A DNA stretch of 11,584 nt from Kineosporiaceae bacterium (lineage in GTDB: Bacteria > Actinomycetota > Actinomycetes > Actinomycetales > Angustibacteraceae): the NCBI GenBank assembly GCA_027345905.1, contig DAIETC010000132.1, positions 1 to 11,584 on the forward strand, given 5' to 3'. The position numbers and the translations under genes are program-made. The notes under the pieces are model-generated. The model had not been told where the DNA came from, made no database searches, and saw nothing but the letters and a program-made list of their open reading frames with translations. Below, piece by piece: positions 1-5,677 of this stretch; the first letter of the stretch is position 1, and each line of letters opens with the position of its first letter.

Positions 1-644
1 TTCTCCTCGTGCATCGATGGTGCGTGGGTGGTGATCAGGTCTGACGCGTGCCAAGCGATGAGCAGCTCGGCGCACTCCGTGGCCGGGTCGTCGGCGCCCA
101 TGACGGCGCCCATGACCGCAACTCCAGCGGCTCCGGCGTCCCGGCAGGCGGCTGCGTTGGCCGGTTGGACGCCGCCCAGGGCGTAGACGGGCAGCCCGGC
201 GCTCTGGACGAGCCGGAACAACCCGGCCAGGCCCAGGGCAGGTCCGTAGCCGGGCTTGCTGGCGGTCGCGAAGATCGGCGAGAGGGTCGCGTAGGCGCAG
301 CCCTCGTCGGCGGCGCGGGACAAGCCGGCGCCGTCGTGGCAGGAGCGGCCCACCAGCCCGGCGCGCTCACCCGGGGAGTCGGCCCGGGCCAGGTGCACGC
401 CGTCGGCGTCCAGCCCGGCGTCGGAGGCGGCGATCAACAGCCCGTCGACCGGTGCGAGCACGGCGCGCAGCTGCGCCGCCAACGCGGCGCGTTCGGGCGC
501 GGTGAGGTCCTTCTCGCGCAGGACGACGGCCCGCGCCCCGCCCTCGACGGCGCGGGCCACGGTCGCCGGCAGGTCACGGCCACGGGCGGCGGACATCCGC
601 CGGTCGGTGAGCACCAGCAGCGGCGGCAGCCGCGCCGGCCTCAC
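1..644 (-). CDS. TenI/ThiE-family protein, probable thiazole tautomerase (3' end off window)
   Basis: I translated this by hand: the frame is open from a GTG at 644-642 to the window edge (214 codons, no stop). The GTG overlaps the thiG stop as GTGA, so it belongs to the thi operon. The protein is a TIM barrel of the thiamin phosphate synthase/TenI superfamily: LVLTDRR at 10-16, LREKD at 42-46, GRSCHD at 99-104, SPIFATASK at 122-130, LGGV at 156-159 and a final phosphate-binding stretch at 175-182. The NDR-type motif that binds diphosphate and Mg in ThiE is replaced by ASD (about 73-75). This suggests it does not act as the synthase. TenI enzymes convert the ThiG product to the aromatic thiazole carboxylate using a His; His103 lies at that position, although some ThiE proteins also have a His there. 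Family membership is firm. The tautomerase role is inferred from the motifs and from the neighbouring thiE and thiG. Confidence 0.8.
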   Translation of the reverse strand, partial: MRPARLPPLLVLTDRRMSAARGRDLPATVARAVEGGARAVVLREKDLTAPERAALAAQLRAVLAPVDGLLIAASDAGLDADGVHLARADSPGERAGLVGRSCHDGAGLSRAADEGCAYATLSPIFATASKPGYGPALGLAGLFRLVQSAGLPVYALGGVQPANAAACRDAGAAGVAVMGAVMGADDPATECAELLIAWHASDLITTHAPSMHEE

Positions 645-1429
645 AGGTCTGCCCGCCCGTCGTCCGAGGTGGAGGCGTGGGCGTGGAAGCGTTTGGGGAT
701 GCGCCCGGACAGCCGCGCGGTTCGGCCGGCGAGGACCGCTTGGCGCATCGCCGTGGCCATCGCCACGGGGTGGCGGGCGCGGGTGACCGCGGAGGCGACC
801 AGCACCGCGTCGCAGCCCAGCTCCATCGCCAGGGCGGCGTCCGAGGCGGTGCCGATGCCGGCGTCCAGGACCACCGGCACCCCCACTGCCTCGCGGATCA
901 GCTCGATGTTGTGCGGGTTTCGGATGCCCAGCCCCGACCCGATCGGCGAACCCAGCGGCATCACCGCGGCGCAGCCTGCGTCGGCCAGCCGGGCCGCGAG
1001 CACCGGGTCGTCGTTGGTGTAGGGCAGCACCACGAAACCGTCGCCGACCAGCTGTTCGGCGGCGTCCAGCAGCTCGACGGCGTCGGGCAGCAGGGTGCGT
1101 TCGTCGCCGATCACCTCCAGCTTGACCCAGTCGGTCTCGAAGGCCTCGCGGGCGAGCTGGGCGGTCAGCACCGCCTCGCGGGCGGTCATGCAGCCGGCGG
1201 TGTTGGGCAGCAGCCGCACACCGGTGCGCTCGATGACGTCGAGCAGCGAGCCGCGGCCAGTGGGGTCGACGCGCCGCAGGGCGAGGGTGACCAGCTCGGT
1301 GCCCGATGCGGTGATGGCCTGCTCGAGCAGCTCCAGGCTGGGGGCGCCACCCGTGCCGAGGATGAGCCGGGAGGTGAACCGGACGTCGGCGATCGACAGC
1401 TGGTCCGGGTCGGGTGCCTGCGTGGCCAT
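641..1429 (-). CDS. thiG: Thiazole synthase ThiG
   Basis: 262 residues, the usual ThiG length. ThiG condenses 1-deoxy-D-xylulose 5-phosphate, dehydroglycine and sulfur from ThiS thiocarboxylate into the thiazole phosphate carboxylate in the cytoplasm. Visible hallmarks are RLILGTGG at 21-28, the Schiff-base lysine K103 in WVKLEVIGD, LLPNTAGC at 73-80, PLGSPIGSG near 165-175, and VVLDAGIGTASDA toward the C-terminus. I chose ATG 1429. A GTG at 1438-1436 overlaps the thiS stop (GTGA) and is a possible start adding three residues, but the purine-rich run GGGCGGG sits at a better distance from the ATG. It lies directly downstream of thiS, and its stop overlaps the TenI-like gene, so thiS, thiG and the TenI-like gene are probably translationally coupled. 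Confidence 0.97.
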   Translation of the reverse strand: MATQAPDPDQLSIADVRFTSRLILGTGGAPSLELLEQAITASGTELVTLALRRVDPTGRGSLLDVIERTGVRLLPNTAGCMTAREAVLTAQLAREAFETDWVKLEVIGDERTLLPDAVELLDAAEQLVGDGFVVLPYTNDDPVLAARLADAGCAAVMPLGSPIGSGLGIRNPHNIELIREAVGVPVVLDAGIGTASDAALAMELGCDAVLVASAVTRARHPVAMATAMRQAVLAGRTARLSGRIPKRFHAHASTSDDGRADL

Positions 1430-1434
1430 TGCGT

Positions 1435-1644
1435 TCACCCGCCCTGCGCGGCGACGAGGATCTCGACCCGGTCGCCGGGCCGCAGCGTGGTGGCCGCCCA
1501 CTGGCTGCGCGGTACGACGGCGCCGTTGACGGCGACGGCGACCCCGCGGGTGGCGCCCGGGGCATGTGCCGCCAGCACCTCGGGCAGCCCGGCCGCAGCC
1601 GGCAGTTCGTGCTGCTCGCCGTTGACCCACAGCGGCCCGCTCAT
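1435..1644 (-). CDS. thiS: Sulfur carrier protein ThiS
   Basis: A 69-residue ubiquitin-like protein ending in Gly-Gly, the C-terminus that is adenylated and turned into a thiocarboxylate to deliver sulfur to ThiG. The VNG turn near the N-terminus, VAVAVNGAVVPR in the middle and GDRVEIL before the tail are typical of ThiS. Its ATG (1644-1642) overlaps the thiO stop as ATGA, and its stop lies next to the thiG start. The activating adenylyltransferase ThiF is not in the window, so it must be elsewhere or be replaced by a MoeB-like enzyme. Confidence 0.95.
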   Translation of the reverse strand: MSGPLWVNGEQHELPAAAGLPEVLAAHAPGATRGVAVAVNGAVVPRSQWAATTLRPGDRVEILVAAQGG

Positions 1645-2852
1645 GGCACCGCCTGCAGTGCGGTCTCAGCGCCGAAGCGTTGGGGCGAGAACGCCCCGAG
1701 GTGGCCCGACAGCACGCCGTCGGCGAGGTAGTCCGCGATGGCGTCCGCCGTGACCGGCGCGAGCAGGACGCCGCTGCGGTAGTGCCCGGTGGCCAGCACC
1801 AGACCGGGCAGCGAGCTCGGGCCGAGCAGCGGCGCGTTGTCGGGGGTGCCGGGGCGCAGGCGGCACACGGTCTCGACGTGCTCCAGCTCACCGAGCGCGG
1901 GCAACAGCGTCAGCGCGTCGCGCAGCAGCTCGTACGTCGCGCCCGCGGTGACCGTGGTGTCGAACCCCCGCTCCTCACTGGTGGCGCCCACGACGACCCG
2001 CCCGTCGCCGTACGGGACGGCGTAGACGTGGGTGCCGTGCACCCAGCCGCGGACGGTGCGCGACAGGCCCATGACGCCCGACGGCCCCTTCAGGCGCAGC
2101 ACCTGGCCCTTCACCGGTCGCACCGGCGGCCGCGCCTGCTCGGGCAGGTTGGCGAGCAGTCCGGTCGCGGCTGCCCGGCCGGACCAAGCTCCCGCGGCGA
2201 GGACGACGCTGGTCGCGGCCAGCTCGGTGCCGTCGTCCAGGCCGATGCCGGTGACGGTGGTGGCGGTGGCGATGCCGGTGGTGGTGGTGGCGGCGGTGGT
2301 GGTCAGGCTGCGGGCCCGTTGGCGCACGAGCCGCACCCCGGCTGCCGCGCCGGCAGCGAGCAGGGCGCCCACCAGGGCGCGGGGATCGACCACATGGTCG
2401 CTGTCGACGGCCAAGCCGCCGCGCAGCCGCGGCGAGAGTAGCGGCTCGAGCCGGCGGCACTCGCGGGCGGTGACGGGGCGTGCCGACAGGCCGAGCTCGC
2501 GGTGGTATTCGTGCAGCCGGTCCAGGGCGCGCAGGTCGTCGTCGTCGGTCGCCACGACCAGGGTGGCGGCGTTCTGGTGCGGGATCGCCAGCCCAGATGC
2601 GCTCGCCAGCTCGGCCAGGAAGCCCTCGTAGCGTCGGGCGGACTCCAGGCACAGGGCCAGCAGCGCCTCCTCGCCGTATGCCGCCTCGCTGACCGGCGCC
2701 AACATGCCCGCGGCGGCGTACGACGCGCCGTGCCCGGGGGCGTCGTCCACGAGGGCGACGGACAGGCCCCGCTGGCTGGCGCGCCAGGCGACGGCAGCGC
2801 CGATCACCCCGGCCCCGACGATCGCGACGTCGTACGTCGCCGGCGCGCTCAT
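1641..2852 (-). CDS. thiO: Glycine oxidase ThiO
   Basis: A 403-residue FAD-dependent oxidase of the D-amino-acid oxidase fold. It oxidises glycine to dehydroglycine (iminoacetate), the C-N unit that ThiG uses; aerobic thiazole pathways use ThiO in place of the radical enzyme ThiH. The dinucleotide-binding motif GAGVIG is at residues 13-18. HGASYAAAGMLAP at 41-53 matches the FAD-contacting segment of ThiO, and LRPGTPDNAPLLG and TGHYRSGVLLAPVTA near the C-terminus are the family signatures. The ATG overlaps the thiE stop (ATGA) and its own stop overlaps the thiS ATG (ATGA). Odd point: residues about 183-203 are a Thr/Ala-rich low-complexity stretch encoded by a partly duplicated trinucleotide run, between two strands of the substrate/FAD domain. 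It looks like a recent local expansion that keeps the frame. Confidence 0.94.
   Translation of the reverse strand: MSAPATYDVAIVGAGVIGAAVAWRASQRGLSVALVDDAPGHGASYAAAGMLAPVSEAAYGEEALLALCLESARRYEGFLAELASASGLAIPHQNAATLVVATDDDDLRALDRLHEYHRELGLSARPVTARECRRLEPLLSPRLRGGLAVDSDHVVDPRALVGALLAAGAAAGVRLVRQRARSLTTTAATTTTGIATATTVTGIGLDDGTELAATSVVLAAGAWSGRAAATGLLANLPEQARPPVRPVKGQVLRLKGPSGVMGLSRTVRGWVHGTHVYAVPYGDGRVVVGATSEERGFDTTVTAGATYELLRDALTLLPALGELEHVETVCRLRPGTPDNAPLLGPSSLPGLVLATGHYRSGVLLAPVTADAIADYLADGVLSGHLGAFSPQRFGAETALQAVP
2244..2303. repeat. 27-bp imperfect tandem duplication and GGT/GGC trinucleotide run inside thiO
   Basis: Positions 2244-2270 and 2271-2297 are two 27-bp copies (23 of 27 bases identical, each starting GATGCCGGTG), followed by further GGT triplets. 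On the coding (minus) strand this gives ACC/GCC codons for Thr and Ala and a repeated nine-residue unit ending in TGI. The length is a multiple of three, so the reading frame of thiO is kept. Confidence 0.85.
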
Positions 2853-3472
2853 GCCGCCACCTGACCCAGTGCGCGCAGCAAGGCCCGGACGGCAGCTGCA
2901 GGGTCGGCGGCGTCCGACACCTGGCTGACGACGGCGACGCCGTGCACGCCGGCCGCGAGCAGCTCGGGAACCCGCTCGGCGCTGACCCCGCCGATGGCGA
3001 TGACCGGCACCGTGACCGCTTCGACCACCTGCGCAAGGGTGGCCACCCCGATCGGCTCGGGCAGGCCGGACTTGGTGGCGGTGGCGAACGCGGGCCCGAC
3101 GCCCAGGTAGGACGCGCCGTCGGCCACCCGTGCTCGTGCCTCGTCCGGCCCGCGGGCGGTCGCCCCCAGGATGAACGCCGGGCCGACCATTCGCCGGGTG
3201 GCAGCCAGCGGGAGGTCGTCGGCCCCCAGATGCGCCCCGGCGGCGCCCACCGCGAGTGCGACGTCCGGGCGGTCGTCGACCAGGCACTGCGCCCCGTGGG
3301 CCTGGCACAGGTGCAGTACCCGAACCGCTAGGTCGTACAGCTCGCGCCCGCTCGCCGATGGGGCCCGCACCTGGATGACCGGCGTGCCGGCCGACAGCGC
3401 GGCGCGCACTACCGCGATCGGGTCGCGCCCCGGGCGTGCGTCGGTGATGACGTGCAGCCGTCCGATCGGCAC
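2849..3472 (-). CDS. thiE: Thiamin phosphate synthase ThiE-family
   Basis: 207 residues from GTG 3472, which has a strong SD (AGGGAGG) four bases upstream. A longer start at GTG 3493 would put that SD inside the gene. The enzyme joins thiazole phosphate and HMP-PP to give thiamin phosphate. Barrel motifs are present: HVITDARPG at 7-15, VDDRPD at 65-70, AHLGADDLPL at 80-89, YLGVGPAFATATK at 122-134, AIGGVSAERVP at 159-169 and a C-terminal phosphate loop VAVVS at 179-183. The usual QLR(D/E)K motif reads QVRAP at 34-38: the lysine that contacts the diphosphate is missing and the Asn of NDR is Asp. It may still be the operon's synthase, but it is a divergent one. It is the first gene after the TPP riboswitch and overlaps thiO by four bases. 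Confidence 0.88.
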   Translation of the reverse strand: MPIGRLHVITDARPGRDPIAVVRAALSAGTPVIQVRAPSASGRELYDLAVRVLHLCQAHGAQCLVDDRPDVALAVGAAGAHLGADDLPLAATRRMVGPAFILGATARGPDEARARVADGASYLGVGPAFATATKSGLPEPIGVATLAQVVEAVTVPVIAIGGVSAERVPELLAAGVHGVAVVSQVSDAADPAAAVRALLRALGQVAA

Positions 3473-3475
3473 GTC

Positions 3476-3502
3476 GCCTCCCTGACTGGGCACGGGTGAG
3501 GC
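3476..3502 (-). promoter_or_regulatory. Candidate SD-sequestering hairpin of the riboswitch expression platform
   Basis: In the transcript, GCCTCACCC (3502-3494) can pair with GGGAGGC (3482-3476), giving a 7-bp GC-rich stem with one bulged A and a loop of about 11 nt. The 3' arm is the thiE ribosome binding site. There is no U-tract, so control would act on translation, not termination. A second stem-loop (AGCCC/GGGCT with a 3-nt loop, 3522-3510) lies between this hairpin and the aptamer. How ligand binding would favour the sequestered state is inferred, not shown. Confidence 0.5.
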
Positions 3503-3525
3503 AGAGGCCAGCCCTGCGGGCTCCG

Positions 3526-3622
3526 CGAACTCCCTGCGCCGGCATGACCCGGATCAGGTTCGAACGGTCGGGGGCTGGCAGCCCACCCTCTCAGCCCGAT
3601 CCGCATCGGGCTCCCGTGTTGG
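3526..3622 (-). promoter_or_regulatory. TPP riboswitch (THI-box aptamer)
   Basis: Reading the minus strand, the aptamer has the diagnostic conserved blocks in order: CGGGAGCCCG, then CGGGCTGAGAGGGTGG (including the CUGAGA core), then a variable P3a-type stem, then GAACCTGATCCGGGTCATGCC and GGCGCAGGGAG at the 3' side. This is the classic actinobacterial thiamin pyrophosphate aptamer. It lies about 55 nt upstream of the thiE start and ahead of the whole thi operon, where it would lower expression when TPP is plentiful. Confidence 0.96.
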
Positions 3623-3630
3623 TGCCCTCG

Positions 3631-3661
3631 ACCCTACTCCGCCTCGCTGCACACCAGGCAA
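3631..3661 (-). promoter_or_regulatory. Probable promoter of the thi operon
   Basis: On the minus strand a -10 box TAGGGT (3636-3631, fitting the actinobacterial TANNNT pattern) lies 19 bp downstream of TTGCCT (3661-3656). It would start transcription near 3624, a few bases before the riboswitch aptamer. The long spacer makes the -35 assignment weak; the -10 position fits the aptamer start well. The -35 box lies inside the left copy of the 27-bp direct repeat. Confidence 0.5.
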
Positions 3662-3680
3662 GCGGCTGCCTCGGGCGCGG
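3654..3680. repeat. 27-bp imperfect direct repeat, left copy
   Basis: This 27-bp stretch, beginning CCAGGCAAGCGGC, recurs at 4663-4689 with 25 of 27 bases identical (differences at the 14th and 21st bases). The two copies stand about 1 kb apart in the same orientation and enclose the toxin-antitoxin pair and a gene remnant. The left copy overlaps the thi promoter region. Confidence 0.85.
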
Positions 3681-3761
3681 GAGGGTTGGCGCCTAGCGCT
3701 CCCCTAACCGCCACCCGTACCCGGCGCGGGCGTATGCGATGTCGTGCAGCCCGCCAACGCA

Positions 3762-3792
3762 GATACTCGACGGTGTATGACATACTCGATGT
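3762..3792 (+). promoter_or_regulatory. Extended -10 promoter and candidate operator of the toxin-antitoxin pair
   Basis: The octamer ATACTCGA occurs twice in the same direction (3763-3770 and 3782-3789), and a perfect inverted repeat GTAT-GAC-ATAC lies at 3775-3785. An extended -10 (TG at 3778-3779, then CATACT at 3781-3786) overlaps this palindrome. From that -10, transcription would begin at about 3793, exactly the GTG start of the toxin gene, so the mRNA would be leaderless. No good -35 is seen. Repeated short half-sites over the promoter are what ribbon-helix-helix antitoxins commonly bind. The autoregulation is inferred. Confidence 0.5.
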
Positions 3793-4056
3793 GTGGAGGA
3801 CGTTCCGATCCGTGTCGTCCGGTCAGGACGACGCCATCGGATCGGGAACGCGCACATTCTGGCCGCGATGGCCAACGCGGGAGCGCCGGCGTTGATCCAA
3901 ACCGAGGACGGCCCGCAGCTGCATTTCGTTGGGGCCGACGACCGGAGCGTCGACCTGCACGTCATCGCGGTACCGGACAACCGTCGTCCAGGTGGGCTGG
4001 CAGTCATCCACGCCATGCCGATCAGCTACACCGATCGAGAAGAAGGAGACAGCTGA
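3793..4056 (+). CDS. Putative toxin of a type II toxin-antitoxin pair (small conserved protein)
   Basis: 87 residues. The start is a GTG with no ribosome binding site upstream, consistent with a leaderless message from the promoter just before it. The fold suggested by the sequence is compact alpha/beta: IRVVRS strand, a helix with RHRIGNAHILAAMANAG at 15-31, then three strands including LHFVGADD at 43-50, VDLHVIAVPDN at 53-63 and LAVIHAMPISY at 69-79. The N-terminal helix followed by a beta-sheet, the small size and the overlap with a ribbon-helix-helix gene resemble BrnT or DUF4258-type toxins, but I cannot assign it to a named family with certainty. Its stop overlaps the next ATG by one base (TGATG), so the two are co-translated. 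An RNase activity would be a guess. It could also be a non-toxic partner protein. Confidence 0.65.
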   Translation: MEDVPIRVVRSGRRHRIGNAHILAAMANAGAPALIQTEDGPQLHFVGADDRSVDLHVIAVPDNRRPGGLAVIHAMPISYTDREEGDS

Positions 4057-4388
4057 TGAGCACCGTCGACCCAGGCAGATACGTAGTCGGACCTGCCAGC
4101 ACGATCGAGGACGTCGACCTCGTCAAGGAAGACCTGCGATTGCGGGATGGTCGCCGGCTGACGAACGAGCTTGCGGACAAGATGGCCCGAGAGGGCGTCG
4201 CCGAGGCGCGCCGGCGCAACCTCATCCCCGGGGGCAAGTCGTTGGGCGGCGACGGCAGCCACTCACCCCGGGTGCAGTTCCGGGTACCAGAGTCGTTACG
4301 CGCGGCCGCCGAAGCCAAGGCCGCCGCTGAGGGCGTGAGCCTGTCGGTGCTGTTCCGCGAGGCACTGGAGCACTACCTGGCCTCCTGA
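4056..4388 (+). CDS. Putative ribbon-helix-helix antitoxin
   Basis: 110 residues from an ATG with a strong SD (GAAGGAGA, 4043-4050) inside the end of the upstream gene. The N-terminal half (IEDVDLVKEDLRL, RRLTNELADKMAREG) is charged and probably wraps the partner toxin. A Gly/Ser-rich linker at 59-71 leads to a C-terminal ribbon-helix-helix: strand RVQFRVP at 72-78, helix 79-93, turn, and helix LSVLFREALEHYL at 96-108. Such domains bind DNA as dimers and usually repress their own operon; the candidate operator upstream of the toxin is the likely target. The order (toxin first, antitoxin second) and the DNA-binding domain at the C-terminus are both less common than the textbook layout. Confidence 0.72.
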   Translation: MSTVDPGRYVVGPASTIEDVDLVKEDLRLRDGRRLTNELADKMAREGVAEARRRNLIPGGKSLGGDGSHSPRVQFRVPESLRAAAEAKAAAEGVSLSVLFREALEHYLAS

Positions 4389-4429
4389 CGCCAGGTCGTC
4401 ACAACACACAACGCCGACAGGCATACGGG

Positions 4430-4740
4430 TCATCGCGGCCCGGGCTGTCTGACGTCGTACCGGTAGCCCGCCGCCCGGTCCGCGGCCGTGAAAGGGTGGG
4501 GCAAGATCGCCAGCCACTTGGGGCGCCCAGCAGCCTCGAACTGGGCCAGGTACCCATGGGCCACGCCGTCCTTGCGCTGACCTTGGCGAAGTCCACCCAC
4601 GCGATCTCGTGGCATTCGGCGAAGCGGTGGATCGCCACGACGAAGCTCCGCTGCGCTACCTGCCAGGCAAGCGGCCGCCTCGCGCGCGGATCGGCATCCA
4701 CTCGGCGCGGTTGCCGACGAGCACTAGCGTGGGCGCCATG
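4430..4740 (-). pseudogene. Frameshifted remnant of an unrecognised gene
   Basis: No intact gene fits this 350-bp stretch, but the minus strand shows protein-like sequence in two frames. One frame (about 4660-4590) reads QRSFVVAIHRFAECHEIAW then VDFAK. After an apparent one-base shift near 4588, the other frame continues QRKDGVAHGYLAQFEAAGR, then PKWLAILPHPFTAADRAAGYR and YDVRQPGPR before a TGA at 4432-4430. A third piece (4740 to about 4660) reads MAPTLVLVGNRAEWMPIRAR and then meets a stop at the direct repeat. The composition is clearly protein-like with conserved-looking aromatics, but I do not recognise the family. I infer a decayed accessory gene. An alternative is an artefact of open high-GC frames. 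Confidence 0.4.
4663..4689. repeat. 27-bp imperfect direct repeat, right copy
   Basis: Second copy of the repeat at 3654-3680 (25 of 27 bases identical). It lies 48 bp upstream of the sseA start and at the point where the minus-strand remnant loses its frame. The pair could mark the ends of an inserted islet or an old recombination duplication. Confidence 0.85.
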
Positions 4741-5568
4741 TCTGCCCTGATTCCTCCTGTCGTCGAGCTGTCCTGGTGGCGCGAGCGCCGAAGCGACGTC
4801 GTTCTGGCCGATGTCCGGTGGTACCTGGACGGCCGTTCGGGCCAGGCCGCGTATGCCGGGGGGCACCTGCCCGGGGCCGTGTTCGTTGACCTGGACACCG
4901 TGTTGTCCGGGGCGCCGAGCCCGGCAGCAGGACGCCACCCGCTGCCCGACCCGGCGGTGTTCGCTCGCGGCCTGTCCGACCTGGGTGTCGGTGACGATGA
5001 CCTTGTGGTGGCCTACGACGACGCCGGGGGAGTCATCGCCGCTCGGCTCGTGTGGATGCTGCGCGTGACCGGTCACGGTGCCGCGCTGCTCGACGGCGGC
5101 CTGCGCTCCTACGACGGCCCCCTGGAGGGGGGCGTCGTGGTGCGTCCGCAGGCAGCGTTCACCCCCACCCCCTGGCCGGTGCATCGGGTCGCTGAGATCG
5201 ACGACGCCGTGAGCCGCGCCAACGTCGTCATCGACGCGCGCGATCGCCAGCGCTACCGCGGGGAAGGTGAGCGCCTCGACCCGCGGGCGGGGCACATCCC
5301 GGGATCGGTGAACGTGCCGTGCCGCGAGCACCTGACCAGAGATGGCCGGTTCCTGCCCGCGACGGTTCTACGCGAACGGTTCGTGGCTGCCGGTGTCACG
5401 CGAGGATCCGAGGTCGTGTCGAGCTGCGGCTCGGGGGTGACGGCCTGTCACAACCTGCTGGCGCTTGAACTGGCAGGCTTTGGGCCAGGCCGGCTCTACC
5501 CGGGGTCGTGGTCGCAGTACGCCGCAGCCGCCGACCGGCCGGTCGCCACCGGTGACGAGCCCGGCTGA
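4738..5568 (+). CDS. sseA: Sulfurtransferase, tandem rhodanese domains (3-mercaptopyruvate type)
   Basis: 276 residues, the usual size for a two-domain thiosulfate/3-mercaptopyruvate sulfurtransferase. The N-terminal rhodanese domain (about 8-128) has VLADVRWYLDG, YAGGHLPGAVFVDLD and LLDGGLRSY but no catalytic cysteine. The C-terminal domain (about 150-270) has VVIDARDRQRYRGE, AGHIPGSVNVPCR and the active-site loop SCGSGVTAC with the sulfur-accepting Cys230. A CGSGVTA loop is typical of mercaptopyruvate sulfurtransferases, whereas thiosulfate enzymes usually have CRKGVTA. ATG 4738 is chosen because homology starts right after it; there is no clear SD, so it may be leaderless or weakly translated. 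It is not in an operon with the thi genes, but it could feed sulfur to ThiS, which is speculation. Confidence 0.93.
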   Translation: MSALIPPVVELSWWRERRSDVVLADVRWYLDGRSGQAAYAGGHLPGAVFVDLDTVLSGAPSPAAGRHPLPDPAVFARGLSDLGVGDDDLVVAYDDAGGVIAARLVWMLRVTGHGAALLDGGLRSYDGPLEGGVVVRPQAAFTPTPWPVHRVAEIDDAVSRANVVIDARDRQRYRGEGERLDPRAGHIPGSVNVPCREHLTRDGRFLPATVLRERFVAAGVTRGSEVVSSCGSGVTACHNLLALELAGFGPGRLYPGSWSQYAAAADRPVATGDEPG

Positions 5569-5587
5569 GCCTCGTCGTCGGGGTGGT

Positions 5588-5677
5588 GTGCACTATTCGA
5601 CAACAACCCACCCGCTGGGCGTCCGGTTCGCAGGAGTGGCCCGGATATGACTTCGGGGTTCGTGTCGAATCGTGCAC
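5588..5677. repeat. Long inverted repeat between the convergent sseA and hisN genes
   Basis: GTGCACTATTCGACA (5588-5602) is the reverse complement of 5663-5677 with one mismatch. With two further mismatches the arms extend to 22 nt (5588-5609 and 5656-5677, 19 pairs), enclosing 46 nt. The 12-mer GAGCCTCGTCGT lies outside the arms as a direct repeat (5567-5578 and 5691-5702). No T-run follows. It may form a bidirectional transcription stop, or be a small repeat-element remnant. Confidence 0.6.

Noticed and set aside
48..1022. Long plus-strand open frame (and similar ones at 677-1753 and 1680-2441) opposite the thi genes
   Set aside because: The translations are low-complexity Gly/Ala/Arg/Gln text with no motifs, and thiG, thiS and thiO are clear on the other strand. 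These are high-GC antisense frames.
3470..3493. Longer thiE start at GTG 3493
   Set aside because: It would place the strong AGGGAGG ribosome binding site inside the gene, and the ThiE homology begins only after GTG 3472.
4386..4401. Small hairpin TGACG-6 nt-CGTCA over the antitoxin stop as a terminator
   Set aside because: A 5-bp stem with no T-run is too weak to claim.
4399..5331. 310-residue minus-strand open frame opposite sseA
   Set aside because: The part over sseA is an antisense shadow. Only the part below about 4660 looks protein-like, and it is described as a remnant.
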